NCBI RefSeq assembly: GCF_900167935.1
Contig: NZ_FUYL01000002.1
Coordinates: forward strand, 186,001-250,000
Source: Maribacter arcticus
GTDB lineage: Bacteria; Bacteroidota; Bacteroidia; Flavobacteriales; Flavobacteriaceae
Reading direction: 5' to 3'
DNA: 64,000 nucleotides
A program made the translations under genes and the position numbers. Below are positions 54,819 to 64,000 of this stretch, piece after piece. Within the stretch, counting starts at the first letter, position 1. Every line of letters starts with the position of its first letter. The notes beneath the pieces are model-generated. The model was not told the origin of the DNA. It did no database searches and saw nothing but the letters and a program-made list of their open reading frames with translations.

Positions 54819-57776
54819 TTGAAAACATTAGCCACTGATTTTCTCTTAAAAGAGTCACCCAATGCAATTGCTATCGTGGACACTAAGTTAAACTTTATTA
54901 ACTACTCAAACCAATGGCAAAGCGATTTTACGCCAAACAAAACAGATATAATTGGTAAGCCTCTTTTTGATGGCATTTCAGAAATGCCAATTTTATTCAA
55001 TTATGCAATTAAAGTAGGATTAACTGGTAAAGAAAACATAAATGCTGGGCAAAAATTCATTTTACCAAGCGGAAAAGTACAATGGCTTAAATGGAAGATT
55101 TCTCCAATTAGAAACGATATTAATATTTTAGAAGGATTAGTTATTTACTTAGAAGATATTACCGCTGATAAAAGAGAGCTCGAACTACTACAAAAGGCGG
55201 AAACTGTAGCAAGAATAGGAGGTTGGGAGGTTGACCTTCAAAAAAATTCGCTTTATTGGACCAAAACAACCAAGGACATACACGAGGTACCAGAAGATTT
55301 TGTGACGGATTTAGCACAGGGTATCAATTTCTATAAAGAAGGATTTGACAGAGATAAAATAGCCAAATTGGTCAGTGCTGCAATTGAAAAAGGTAAACCT
55401 TGGGACACCGAATTAATCATTATTACACAAAAAGGCAATGAAGTATGGGTAAGGGCAATAGGTGAGCCTGAGATGCTTGACAATAAGGTGATTCGAATTA
55501 TTGGTACTTTTCAAGATATTGATGAAAGAAAAAAAATTGAACTAGCACATGAGGAAATTACGGAACGCTTAAAAATTGCTACACAAACTGCCCATATTGG
55601 TATTTGGGAGTATCATATTCAGAAAAATGAATTGGTTTGGGATGATAAAATGTATAATGTCTTTGGAGTGGCCAAAGATCAATTTTCAGGAGTATTTGAA
55701 GCCTGGGAATCTACCCTTCATCCAGAGGATAAAGAGAGGGCCTTAGCAGCAACCAGCAAAGCTATCTCTGGAGAAAAAGATTTTGATGAGGAGTTTAGGA
55801 TAATATTACAGGATGGAAGTGTAAAACATATTAAAGGTATTTCAAAAACCATTAAAGATATTAATGGCACAGCTATTAAAATGACCGGTGCCAACTGGGA
55901 TGTTACAGAACTTAAAAGAACACAGTTAAAATTAGAGAGAAACGAAGAATCCTTTATTAAGACCTTTGATAATTCCATAATTGGCATGGCAATGGTAGGC
56001 TTTGATGGAAAATTCATCAAGGTCAATAAAAGTCTTGCCAATAGTTTAGGGTATAGTGCCAATGAATTAACAGAATTAACATTTCAAGACCTTACCCACC
56101 CAGAAGATTTAGCAAAAAACGTAAGTCTATTGCAAAAGGTCTTAGATCATGAACTTGAGAGCTACCAAATAGAGAAAAGGTATGTTCACAAAAATGGAAG
56201 TCTTGTCTATGTGGTACTTACTACAACAATGGTAAAAGATTTGGATGGCAACCCTTCTTATATGATTTCTCAGGTTCAGGATATCACGTCTAAAAAGGAA
56301 GCTGAACATAATTTTAAGGAAACGTCTGAACGACTCAATGTGGCTACCCGTGTTGCCAATATAGGCATATGGGAATATCACATTGCAAATAACACGGTTC
56401 AATGTAATGATAACATGTATGACATATATGGCATTCCCAAAGGCACCGCTGACCTTCTTGATGAATGGTTGAAGCATATTCTCCCGGAAGACGTAGAAAA
56501 AGTCACAACTGCTTTGCAAAGAACCATCAATAATCATGCTCCTCTCAACATAAAGTTCAGAGGCATTAAACCCAATGGGAAAATAATTCATTTAGTAGTG
56601 ATTGGGGAAGCCCAAAGTGGAAATGATGGGAAAATAGAAAAAATAATTGGCTCCAATTTAGATATTACTGCTTTAAGAAGTACAGAGCTCCAATTAGAAC
56701 GAAATATAGAGTCTTTTACAGAAACATTTGAAAATGCGGCCATAGGAATGGCACTAGTGAGTCCCCAACATGATTGGTTAAAAGTCAATAAAAGTTTATC
56801 AGATATTCTAGGATATTCAGAAGAAGATCTACTACAATCAAAAACCTTGGATATAACCCACCCAGATGATTTGGATAAAAGTACGAAAGTTCATGATAAA
56901 GCCTATAAGGGGGAAAAAGACACCTATCAATTAGAGAAAAGATATTTCCATAAAGATGGTCATTTGGTGCACGTACTTTTAGGGGTAACGGTCGTAAAAG
57001 ACTTAGACGGAAATCCTATCCATTCCATAGCACAAATTCTAGATATAACAGATAGAATCGAATCTGAAAAAAAATTACAATCCTTGGTTGAAGTCACAAA
57101 AAGTCAAAATGATAGTCTAATGAACTTTGCCCATATCGTTTCTCATAATCTACGCTCACATTCAACTAACATGACAATGCTTACGAAATTTTTGTCACAA
57201 GAAGAAGATAAAAAAGAACTGAAAAATATTAATCGAATGATTTCTGATGCTGCTGAAAGTCTATCTGAAACCATAACGCATTTAAATGATGTTGTTCAAG
57301 TTAAAACAGGAGCTCTAGAGAATCTTCAAAGTACTAGCGTATTAAATACAATTGAGCATATTAAAAAGAGTATAGGCGGTTTATTAGAAGAGCATGACGC
57401 CATTATAAAAATTGATATTGAAAAATCACATTTTGTAAATGCTGTACCTGCATATTTAGAAAGTATATTTTTAAATATTCTAACCAATGCATTAAAATAT
57501 AGTTCCCTAGACCGTACCCCTGTTATTGAAATAAAATCGAAGCTTAAAAAAGAAACTGTGCTAATTACATTTAAAGATAATGGACAAGGAATCGATTTAA
57601 AGCGGCATGGCAATAAAATATTTGGTATGTACAAAACATTCCATAAACATAAAGACGCGAAAGGCATCGGTTTATTCATCACAAAAAATCAAATAGAAGC
57701 TATGAGTGGAAGCATTAAAATAGAAAGTGTCATAGATGAAGGTACCACCATTTTTATAGAATTAAAACAAAGCTAA
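54819..57776 (+). CDS. Multi-PAS sensor histidine kinase
   Basis: The 985-residue soluble kinase starts with a TTG (no ATG precedes the first PAS domain). PAS domains lie at about 10-115 and 125-240, followed by a duplicated two-PAS module: A (248-368), B (369-487), A' (503-620), B' (624-741). The DHp helix has the H-box FAHIVSHNLRSHSTNMTML (His776), and the HATPase_c domain (about 870-985) shows the N-box ILTNALKYS, G1 DNGQGIDLK and G2 KGIGLFITKN. It has no membrane helix, so it senses a cytoplasmic signal. A single-domain response regulator starts 13 bases later. Confidence 0.95.
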   Translation: MKTLATDFLLKESPNAIAIVDTKLNFINYSNQWQSDFTPNKTDIIGKPLFDGISEMPILFNYAIKVGLTGKENINAGQKFILPSGKVQWLKWKISPIRNDINILEGLVIYLEDITADKRELELLQKAETVARIGGWEVDLQKNSLYWTKTTKDIHEVPEDFVTDLAQGINFYKEGFDRDKIAKLVSAAIEKGKPWDTELIIITQKGNEVWVRAIGEPEMLDNKVIRIIGTFQDIDERKKIELAHEEITERLKIATQTAHIGIWEYHIQKNELVWDDKMYNVFGVAKDQFSGVFEAWESTLHPEDKERALAATSKAISGEKDFDEEFRIILQDGSVKHIKGISKTIKDINGTAIKMTGANWDVTELKRTQLKLERNEESFIKTFDNSIIGMAMVGFDGKFIKVNKSLANSLGYSANELTELTFQDLTHPEDLAKNVSLLQKVLDHELESYQIEKRYVHKNGSLVYVVLTTTMVKDLDGNPSYMISQVQDITSKKEAEHNFKETSERLNVATRVANIGIWEYHIANNTVQCNDNMYDIYGIPKGTADLLDEWLKHILPEDVEKVTTALQRTINNHAPLNIKFRGIKPNGKIIHLVVIGEAQSGNDGKIEKIIGSNLDITALRSTELQLERNIESFTETFENAAIGMALVSPQHDWLKVNKSLSDILGYSEEDLLQSKTLDITHPDDLDKSTKVHDKAYKGEKDTYQLEKRYFHKDGHLVHVLLGVTVVKDLDGNPIHSIAQILDITDRIESEKKLQSLVEVTKSQNDSLMNFAHIVSHNLRSHSTNMTMLTKFLSQEEDKKELKNINRMISDAAESLSETITHLNDVVQVKTGALENLQSTSVLNTIEHIKKSIGGLLEEHDAIIKIDIEKSHFVNAVPAYLESIFLNILTNALKYSSLDRTPVIEIKSKLKKETVLITFKDNGQGIDLKRHGNKIFGMYKTFHKHKDAKGIGLFITKNQIEAMSGSIKIESVIDEGTTIFIELKQS

Positions 57777-57789
57777 AGCCAAATATATT

Positions 57790-58197
57790 ATGAAGAAGAA
57801 TGTACAAGTATGTTGTATTATAGATGATGACCCCATTTTTATATACGGTACCAAAAGAATCATGAAAGAAGTTGATTTTGCAGAAAATATAATCGTTTAC
57901 AATAACGGCCAAGAGGCAGTAGACGGCCTTAAAGAAATCATTAATGAGGGAGGCCTTCTGCCAGAAGTGATATTTTTAGATTTAAATATGCCTATTATGA
58001 ACGGTTGGGAATTTTTAGATGAGTATGAAAATTGCCGTCACGAGATATCAAAAAAGACCATTATATATATTATTAGTTCTTCAGTAGACCCTAGAGATTT
58101 AGAGCGTGTTAAACACTATAATCAAGTTGACACGTATATTTTAAAACCCATTACACCGGATGATTTAGGCAAAATCATAAGCGCAACAACAGTATAA
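57790..58197 (+). CDS. Single-domain response regulator
   Basis: The 135-residue receiver has the acidic pocket VCCIIDDDPIF, phospho-acceptor Asp in VIFLDLNMPIMNGWEF, switch Ser in YIISSSV and Lys in ILKPIT. No output domain. It starts 13 bases after the multi-PAS kinase and is the obvious partner. It is closely similar to the product at 58399. Confidence 0.93.
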   Translation: MKKNVQVCCIIDDDPIFIYGTKRIMKEVDFAENIIVYNNGQEAVDGLKEIINEGGLLPEVIFLDLNMPIMNGWEFLDEYENCRHEISKKTIIYIISSSVDPRDLERVKHYNQVDTYILKPITPDDLGKIISATTV

Positions 58198-58398
58198 TCT
58201 ATACTGACATCTTGGTATTTTAGTTTTAATAAATATAAGCCTAACACCCTATAAATGTTATACTTATATTGTTTTTTGTTAATAAAAGTTATTGTAAATT
58301 ATTCTCTTAATTACTTCAACACCTAACTAATTACTTATCTTCGCCCTTTATTATTTAGACTTTTTACAAACCTAAATCACAGAAAGATTTAATTAAGA
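58198..58398 (+). other. 201-base gap between two response regulators
   Basis: AT-rich, no open frame. Near-consensus -7 element TATCTTCG at 58336-58343 (one mismatch), about 55 bases before the next start codon. No hairpin terminator seen. Confidence 0.4.
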
Positions 58399-58806
58399 AT
58401 GAGCAAATTTCATAGCTGTTGCATCATTGATGATGACGAGTTTTTTTCTATAAGTAGTAAAAGAGTTTTAAAACATTTTGACTTTTCTGATAACATCTTG
58501 TATTACACAGGTGGTCAAGAAGCACTTGATGGTTTAATTGGTCTATTAGTAGAAAATATACCTTTACCCACTATAATTTTTCTTGATTTAAATATGCCTC
58601 GAAGAGATGGGTGGTCATTTCTAGAAGAGTTTCAAGACCTACCTGAAGATAAAATAGCACATGTTCAAATTTATATCACCAGTTCTTTCATAAGCCCAGA
58701 ACTTATGAAAAAGGCAAAAAACTACAGCATGGTAAAAGATTATATCGTTAAACCCTTAACCGATAGTGCTGTTAAAAAAATAATTGATTCACAAGAATTA
58801 GAGTGA
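58399..58806 (+). CDS. Single-domain response regulator (second)
   Basis: The 135-residue receiver has HSCCIIDDDEFF at the start, phospho-acceptor Asp in IIFLDLNMPRRDGWSF, switch Ser in IYITSSF and Lys in IVKPLT. It resembles its neighbour at 57790 in length and motifs, so a duplication is likely. A 201-base gap separates them, with a TATCTTCG (58336-58343) one mismatch from the -7 consensus, so it may have its own promoter and respond separately to the same kinase. Confidence 0.92.
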   Translation: MSKFHSCCIIDDDEFFSISSKRVLKHFDFSDNILYYTGGQEALDGLIGLLVENIPLPTIIFLDLNMPRRDGWSFLEEFQDLPEDKIAHVQIYITSSFISPELMKKAKNYSMVKDYIVKPLTDSAVKKIIDSQELE

Positions 58807-58808
58807 TG

Positions 58809-60179
58809 CTATCTTACGCCAGGCGTAAAATCTAGAGGAGCATTTTGTGGTAGATTTACAGTACCATTATTACCCGTGTCATTATATATAATCCATTCAC
58901 TTTCTGTGAAAACCGTGTTTCCTGATATGACCTCTATTTTTCTTTCTGCCTTGCCATCTTCAAATTCATGGTTTGTATTACTACCATCTTCCCCAATAAC
59001 ACCAAATATATCTATTACAGTACCGAAAGGGTCTATTAAAGCAATATTATCATCGCCATTAGAATCTGCTGGTGAATTTGTACCCACAGTAATTGTTGGT
59101 AAAAACCCATAGACCGTTTCAAATTCTAAAGCATTTGGCGAAATTACTATAAGTCCGTTGGCGTTTATACTATAGTCAGATAAGTCTATAGATGAGCTCA
59201 CTTCTGTGCTTGAATTCGTATATCGCACCAAGGTCCAGCCATTTAATGATAAAGCTTCATTTGAAGAATTATATAATTCTAAAAATCGAGCTCCGGCATT
59301 ATTATTTGGGTCAGCAATTTCAGAAATAAAAATAGAGTTAGATGTAAACTCATCTATTAACTCTTCACAGCGTACTTTATTAAAATCTAAATCATCTACC
59401 GTTCTAATAATTAATTGAAACTCATTTTTATCCATCGTTAAAACACCAGTAGCGGTTCCCATTTTATCAGGGATAATTTGCGCTTGAAAATCAGAATAGC
59501 CACTATTTAAAAGTATTAACTCATTATCATCACAATCAATTAAAGTTCTTTGTGTCTCTTCTTTTTCAACTGCAAAAGATTTACCTAATTCATCTTCTTT
59601 AAACTCAACATTAGCTATACGCACCAACGTATTAACCATACTTTCGTTTAACTCTAAAATAGAAACCGATTTTGGCAATATGTTTTCAACTGGGTCACAG
59701 GACACTAAAATATGATTAAAAATTACGCTGTTAGGTAACCTACCTACACTACGATTACCAAAAGAGGTAAATACACCTCCTATCTTAAATAAACCGTTCG
59801 ATTGACCTAAATACAGACCTTTTAATTTTATAAAAACTGTCTGGCCAATATCAAAAAATAAATGGGAATCTCTTAATTCTAATTCTATTTGTAAGCCCTT
59901 TGTAGGATTACTCGATGCGTCTTGAAAATGAAGTATATTGAAAAAATTACCTGACTTATCAGAAGAAACAACATACCCTTTAACAACCCAATCTTCTTGA
60001 ATCTGAACAGTCTCGCCAGCGTACAAATTTTTTAGTTCTGATATACTTAAGATACTGAAATCTTCATCAGAACAAACTAATTCAGGTTCATCAAAGTCTC
60101 TATTTTTTACACATGCGCTAAACACTAGCATAATGCTTAAAACATAAATTTTAAATAAAAAATTGTTTTTAAAAATCAT
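58809..60179 (-). CDS. DUF5689 / lamin-tail-domain surface lipoprotein
   Basis: The 456-residue protein (ATG at 60179) has a lipoprotein signal ending FSAC. Residues about 40-270 form a DUF5689 region with OB-like strands (IQEDWVVKGYVVSSDKSGNFFNILHF, then GQTVFIKLKGLYLGQSNGLFKIGG), similar to the YhcR-type OB folds of extracellular nucleases. Residues about 280-405 form a lamin-tail domain (SIFISEIADPNNNAGARFLELYNSS, LNGWTLVRYTN), also frequently found in secreted nucleases. No catalytic nuclease domain is visible, so it is more likely a binding protein. It follows the TonB receptor gene by 16 bases. Confidence 0.85.
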   Translation of the reverse strand: MIFKNNFLFKIYVLSIMLVFSACVKNRDFDEPELVCSDEDFSILSISELKNLYAGETVQIQEDWVVKGYVVSSDKSGNFFNILHFQDASSNPTKGLQIELELRDSHLFFDIGQTVFIKLKGLYLGQSNGLFKIGGVFTSFGNRSVGRLPNSVIFNHILVSCDPVENILPKSVSILELNESMVNTLVRIANVEFKEDELGKSFAVEKEETQRTLIDCDDNELILLNSGYSDFQAQIIPDKMGTATGVLTMDKNEFQLIIRTVDDLDFNKVRCEELIDEFTSNSIFISEIADPNNNAGARFLELYNSSNEALSLNGWTLVRYTNSSTEVSSSIDLSDYSINANGLIVISPNALEFETVYGFLPTITVGTNSPADSNGDDNIALIDPFGTVIDIFGVIGEDGSNTNHEFEDGKAERKIEVISGNTVFTESEWIIYNDTGNNGTVNLPQNAPLDFTPGVR

Positions 60180-60195
60180 CTTAATCACATCATAT

Positions 60196-62937
60196 TTAGA
60201 AACTAAACGCCATATTTAAAAAATAGGTTCTACCGAAACCATACCAATACTTTGGTGCAAAAGATGGGTTACCGCTAAAATTATCTTGCTTCAATTGTCC
60301 ATAATTACCATTTCTGCTTTGTTCATACCCACCAGTTCTAAAGGCTGTATCAAAGACATTGTTGACACTTGCAAAGACACTAAAATATTTCCCCTTCTTT
60401 AACCAAGACTTACCTCCAACTAGATTTAATAAATAGAAATTATCTAACCGATTTTGTTTTAAAAGCTTTTGAACATTTTCATCAGTAGCATCTGGAAATC
60501 TTTGTCCCGTTTCTGGATCTATTAAAAAACTTTTAGTTCTGGTTATTGTAGAAATGTTTGCATAATTATTGGCTAAGTAATTCGCGGTCATGCTTACCCA
60601 CCAATATTTTGGATCCCTATATTCAATACCTACAGCAATTGCTTTTTGCGGCCCTTGAGCCAATTTATATCCTTTAATAGCAGATTGACCTAAAAACTTT
60701 GAACCAGAAACATCAATTAAATCTTCGGTCGCCCCTGCAGTATCAAAGTTAATTGTTACGAAAGGGTCGCTAGCATATAGATACTTTGCAACCGAAGTAA
60801 CCAATGACAATTTTACCGCGCTTGACAGCTGATATTCAAAGCCTAGTTCAGTACCTAAATGCAATTTATCTAAATCGGTCAATACCTCTTGCACAAAATC
60901 TGAACCTATACCAGAATCAACGAAAAAGAAATTTACATCAGTGCCATCTTGAAAGCGGGTATAAAAACCTGTAAGCCTTCCTGTAAGTTTTGGCATTCTC
61001 AAAAAATAATTAGCATCTACACTTGTAATCTTTTCACTTTGCAGATTAGGCACAATAGCATTATTTTCCCTCGGATTTATAAAAACATTTTGAAGTACCG
61101 GAGCCCTATTAATATATGCTGCATTAGCAGTAACCCAGTGTCTTCCCGTTATATTATATGTGATTCCTGATTTAAATGACCAATTCGAAAATCGTATTCG
61201 TTCACTTTCACCGTATGAATTTTCTAAAAAGCGTTCATTCATAAACAATCCATTTCTTTGATAATTTACATAGCTGTATTTACCAGAAATAAATGCATTT
61301 ACTTTATTATAGTTTAAATTTAGTTGGGCATACATGTCTGTCATATTCCCTTCAAAATCATATTTGTAATTAAAAATATCGCCTTTCTTTTTATTGACAT
61401 CTCCATCGATATCGTTAAGCGTTTCAGAAAATGTATCGATATCTCGATGAAATTCAGCGCCTATCAAATCGTCGATTAGAGCATAATTTTTAGACATTAA
61501 ATGTTTATAGGTTAGTCCAAAATCAACCCTTAAATGACTATTAATATCTATGTTAGTATTTACCCTAGCCGCAAGCTGATTATCTTTTGTCGTATCATCA
61601 TACAAAACATATGCGGCTTTACCTTCTTGGCCTAAACTGGTATTAGCTTTAAATATATTGCTCCAATTCAACTGTGCGTTTTGAATAAAACCTTCTTCAG
61701 CCAAAACCGCACTTTCAAAATTTGCCCCAATTGGACTATTCAAATAAAAACTCGGTAAATATCTATAATAAGTAGGGTCAGGATTTGGAGCATTAAAATA
61801 ACCCAACCTACTTCTTTTATAAATTCCGGTTTGGTAAGCCAAACCTGCATTTATTACTAATCCGTTAGATTCATGATTATAGTTCAATAAAAATAATGGT
61901 TCACGTATATTTCGCTCTCTAGAATTTCGAATCTTACCATTCTGAAAACCCCAATATGGATTGTATCTATTTCCTTGAATTTGAAATACTTCTTCGGTAA
62001 TTGCAGAAGAACGACCTCTTCTGTTCGAAGCTACAATAGCAGTTGCAGATAGTGTATTTTGCTCATTTAGTAGATATTCAAAAGAGCCATATACAGAATA
62101 TGAATCATATAAAGTGCCAGCGATATAACCTTCCTTAGCCCATCTTCTAGAAGCCGAAAGCATATAAGCATACTTTTCCTTTTTAACTCCAGAATTATAA
62201 GTTGCCATAAGCCTACCACTATATGTTCTGTTCGATAAAGATGATGATAGCCGAGTGCCAGGTCGTAACCCTGATGGTCGTAAATCTATATTTGTATTTC
62301 CTAGTATACCACCAAAAGTAAAATCGGAAGCACTTAACCCATTAGCGTATTGTTGATTTCTGATAACATCATTTAACCCGCCCCAGTTATTCCATTGTGG
62401 TCTACCGTCGTACATTTTGTTCATGGGTATACCATTTAGCTGCACCTCACCATATTGTGAATCATATCCTCTTACCCTAAAAAATGCTTGTCCGAAATCA
62501 AAAGCAGCCCTATTAAGAAAAATGTCTTTAGTAGACTGAAGCAACGCTAATGCATTAGAGTTAACTTCATCATCAAGCAGCTCATCATCAGTAATGTTTA
62601 CCAGATTAATAATTTTCTCAAAAGTTATATCACGCTCTAAACGTATTGTTCCTAAGTCTAAATCAACACCATTAAGAAAAATAGGTATTCGCTTAATAAC
62701 ATAATCTGGTGCAGTAATATTTAAAATAAATTGTCCTTTCTTCGAAGTAGTAATGCTAAACTCTCCCATATCATTACTGCCAATTGAAAAGACGCTCCCC
62801 TCAACCATTACTTCTGCATTCGTAATTTTCTGCCTATTTGTTGTCTCTTCGACAACTCCTATAATAGTAGAAGTGGCCTGAGATTGTAGGGTGCAAATTT
62901 TAAACACTACTAATAAAAACAGTAAATGTTTTATCAT
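60196..62937 (-). CDS. TonB-dependent receptor of the DUF5689/nuclease locus
   Basis: The 913-residue receptor has a signal peptide (about 1-20), a carboxypeptidase-D-regulatory-like domain (about 22-95: IIGVVEETTNRQKITNAEVMVEG), a plug (about 110-230) with the motif FFRVRGYDSQYGEVQLNGIPM and WNNWGGLNDVIRNQ, and a barrel ending YFLNMAFSF. It forms an operon with the DUF5689/lamin-tail lipoprotein, in the position where SusC and SusD-like proteins pair in nutrient-uptake loci. Its likely cargo, from that context and the divergent nuclease, is a nucleic acid breakdown product. Confidence 0.93.
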   Translation of the reverse strand: MIKHLLFLLVVFKICTLQSQATSTIIGVVEETTNRQKITNAEVMVEGSVFSIGSNDMGEFSITTSKKGQFILNITAPDYVIKRIPIFLNGVDLDLGTIRLERDITFEKIINLVNITDDELLDDEVNSNALALLQSTKDIFLNRAAFDFGQAFFRVRGYDSQYGEVQLNGIPMNKMYDGRPQWNNWGGLNDVIRNQQYANGLSASDFTFGGILGNTNIDLRPSGLRPGTRLSSSLSNRTYSGRLMATYNSGVKKEKYAYMLSASRRWAKEGYIAGTLYDSYSVYGSFEYLLNEQNTLSATAIVASNRRGRSSAITEEVFQIQGNRYNPYWGFQNGKIRNSRERNIREPLFLLNYNHESNGLVINAGLAYQTGIYKRSRLGYFNAPNPDPTYYRYLPSFYLNSPIGANFESAVLAEEGFIQNAQLNWSNIFKANTSLGQEGKAAYVLYDDTTKDNQLAARVNTNIDINSHLRVDFGLTYKHLMSKNYALIDDLIGAEFHRDIDTFSETLNDIDGDVNKKKGDIFNYKYDFEGNMTDMYAQLNLNYNKVNAFISGKYSYVNYQRNGLFMNERFLENSYGESERIRFSNWSFKSGITYNITGRHWVTANAAYINRAPVLQNVFINPRENNAIVPNLQSEKITSVDANYFLRMPKLTGRLTGFYTRFQDGTDVNFFFVDSGIGSDFVQEVLTDLDKLHLGTELGFEYQLSSAVKLSLVTSVAKYLYASDPFVTINFDTAGATEDLIDVSGSKFLGQSAIKGYKLAQGPQKAIAVGIEYRDPKYWWVSMTANYLANNYANISTITRTKSFLIDPETGQRFPDATDENVQKLLKQNRLDNFYLLNLVGGKSWLKKGKYFSVFASVNNVFDTAFRTGGYEQSRNGNYGQLKQDNFSGNPSFAPKYWYGFGRTYFLNMAFSF

Positions 62938-63033
62938 TTAAAAACTCAACGTATTGTTACTAAGCCATTAAGATACATTTTTAAGAAATAATTAACGTGA
63001 AAATTCCGTATACTAGCTAATAATTAAGACACA

Positions 63034-64000
63034 ATGCCCTCGATGAAGCTATATCTATTCTATTTTTTACTTTTTTCTCAAATGGGTTTAATTGCACAAG
63101 AGGCAGCCAGTTATCAAATCAGAACCGTTGCTTTTTACAATTTGGAAAATCTTTTTGACACGAAAAATGACACATTAATTTTTGACGATGACCGGACTCC
63201 AACAGGCAAAGATCACTGGACGGAAGAACGCTATATAGAAAAAATTGCTCAGATGTCTAAAGTGATTTCTGAAATTGGTTCTTCAGAAAACAAAACTGCT
63301 CCTGATATTATTGGTGTTTGTGAAGTTGAAAACTTAAGTGTCTTACAAGATTTGGTACACCATAGTAATCTATTACAGACCAATTATGGTATTATACATT
63401 TCGATTCGCCAGATGAACGTGGTATTGATGTAGCGCTGCTATATAAAAAGGATGCATTTATTCCCGTAAATTTTAATAGTCATCGGTTATTACTTTTCGA
63501 TTTAGATGGAAAACGCAACTACACTAGAGATCAACTTATCGTTGAAGGATTATTGGACAACGAAAAAATATACTTTTTAGTAAATCATTGGCCATCTAGA
63601 AGTGGAGGTGAGGCCAGAAGCAGACCTTATAGGTTAGAGGCAGCTAAACTTAACAAACGCATTATAGACTCTGTAAGAAGGCAAGATATCTATGCCAAGA
63701 TCATTAGCATGGGTGATTTTAATGATGACCCTGTTGACCCTAGTTTTAAAAAAATATTAAATGTACAGAAGAGCTATAAAAATCTAGATTCTCTTAGCCT
63801 CTATGGCCCTATGGAAAAGCTTTATAAAAAAGGAAAAGGTTCTTTGGCATATAGAGATAAATGGAATCTTTTTGACCAACTATATATGACCTCTACACTA
63901 TTAGATAAAGAAAAACATACGTACAGTTATTGGAAAGCAGGTATTTTTACACCCAGCTATTTAATGGACCCAAAAGGAAAATATAAAGGCTATCCCTTAC
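63034..64000 (+). CDS. Secreted endonuclease/exonuclease/phosphatase-family protein, 3' end missing
   Basis: The open frame starts at ATG 63034 (or ATG 63043) and runs off the right edge after about 322 codons. A signal peptide (ending LIAQ) is followed by the DNase I-like fold: FYNLENLFDTKND, GVCEVENLSVL (metal Glu), VNHWPSRSGGEARSRP (catalytic His and Arg-rich region) and SMGDFNDDPVDPSF (Asp-Asn). The last catalytic His lies beyond the edge. It is probably an extracellular DNase or phosphodiesterase. The divergent TonB receptor starts 96 bases away and may share a control region. Confidence 0.88.
   Translation, partial: MPSMKLYLFYFLLFSQMGLIAQEAASYQIRTVAFYNLENLFDTKNDTLIFDDDRTPTGKDHWTEERYIEKIAQMSKVISEIGSSENKTAPDIIGVCEVENLSVLQDLVHHSNLLQTNYGIIHFDSPDERGIDVALLYKKDAFIPVNFNSHRLLLFDLDGKRNYTRDQLIVEGLLDNEKIYFLVNHWPSRSGGEARSRPYRLEAAKLNKRIIDSVRRQDIYAKIISMGDFNDDPVDPSFKKILNVQKSYKNLDSLSLYGPMEKLYKKGKGSLAYRDKWNLFDQLYMTSTLLDKEKHTYSYWKAGIFTPSYLMDPKGKYKGYPL

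Noticed and set aside
55718-57682. Several minus-strand open frames of 66-149 codons inside the kinase gene
   Set aside because: They mirror the PAS and ATPase coding sequence, show no sensible start context and are typical low-GC shadows.

Overview
The window is one stretch of chromosome from a low-GC Bacteroidota bacterium, almost certainly a member of the Flavobacteriaceae. The evidence is the gliding-motility pair gldD-gldE next to ssb and mutY, many TonB-dependent receptors and SusC-like N-terminal domains, DUF4270 and DUF2807 proteins, atpD and atpC in a two-gene unit of their own, A-rich start regions without Shine-Dalgarno sequences, and several promoters matching the Bacteroidota -7 element TAnnTTTG. 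The genus cannot be fixed from sequence alone; a marine, gliding relative such as Maribacter or Zobellia is only a guess. I see no rRNA or tRNA gene, CRISPR array, prophage or insertion sequence. The region looks like vertically inherited core genome with a few accessory cassettes.

Layout. 1-2.6 kb: the start of a DUF2807 surface protein (cut by the left edge), an EamA exporter, and a two-gene unit of an HMA-type metal-binding protein and a lipoprotein. 2.6-7.0 kb (minus): mutY, ssb, gldE, gldD and a PLP dehydratase. 7.1-9.8 kb (plus): HU, a 29-residue very basic protein that is probably ribosomal, RNase G, RecX. 9.8-20.3 kb (minus): a cupin-like oxygenase, bioB, an NfeD-flotillin pair, then bioA plus a ketoacyl synthase and bioF-DUF2007-bioD, separated by a plus-strand GT-C glycosyltransferase. 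20.5-26.0 kb (plus): a multi-PAS histidine-kinase-like protein without an ATPase domain, its response regulator, an M61 peptidase and an acetyltransferase. 26.1-27.4 kb: a cassette of two small membrane proteins and an XRE regulator. 27.4-29.3 kb (minus): atpD-atpC. 29.5-33.8 kb (minus): a TonB receptor with a GDSL-type lipoprotein. 34.0-38.7 kb (minus): glmS, then a starch-synthase-like gene and a DUF4270 lipoprotein. 38.8-43.8 kb (plus): panC, panD, a YbhN-like flippase-type protein, an esterase-fold protein lacking its serine, a small membrane protein, radA. 43.8-45.8 kb (minus): xth and an aldo/keto reductase with a 35-residue membrane microprotein coupled to it. 45.9-48.5 kb (plus): a small beta-barrel protein and a TonB receptor. 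48.5-54.7 kb: glyS, a coiled-coil membrane protein, comF, an Ig-like lipoprotein, a nitrilase-family amidase and an ankyrin protein. 54.8-58.8 kb (plus): a second multi-PAS kinase, complete this time, with two single-domain response regulators. 58.8-64.0 kb: a TonB receptor and DUF5689/lamin-tail lipoprotein divergent from a secreted endonuclease/exonuclease/phosphatase (cut by the right edge).

How the genes work together. Biotin synthesis from pimeloyl thioester to biotin (bioF, bioA, bioD, bioB) is complete here, with a ketoacyl synthase that could feed it. Pantothenate synthesis is represented by panC and panD. DNA maintenance is spread across mutY, ssb, HU, recX, radA, xth and comF. The most promising candidate system is the right-hand TonB/DUF5689-LTD/nuclease locus, which reads as an extracellular nucleic-acid or phosphodiester scavenging unit. 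The short microproteins are the most likely overlooked genes.
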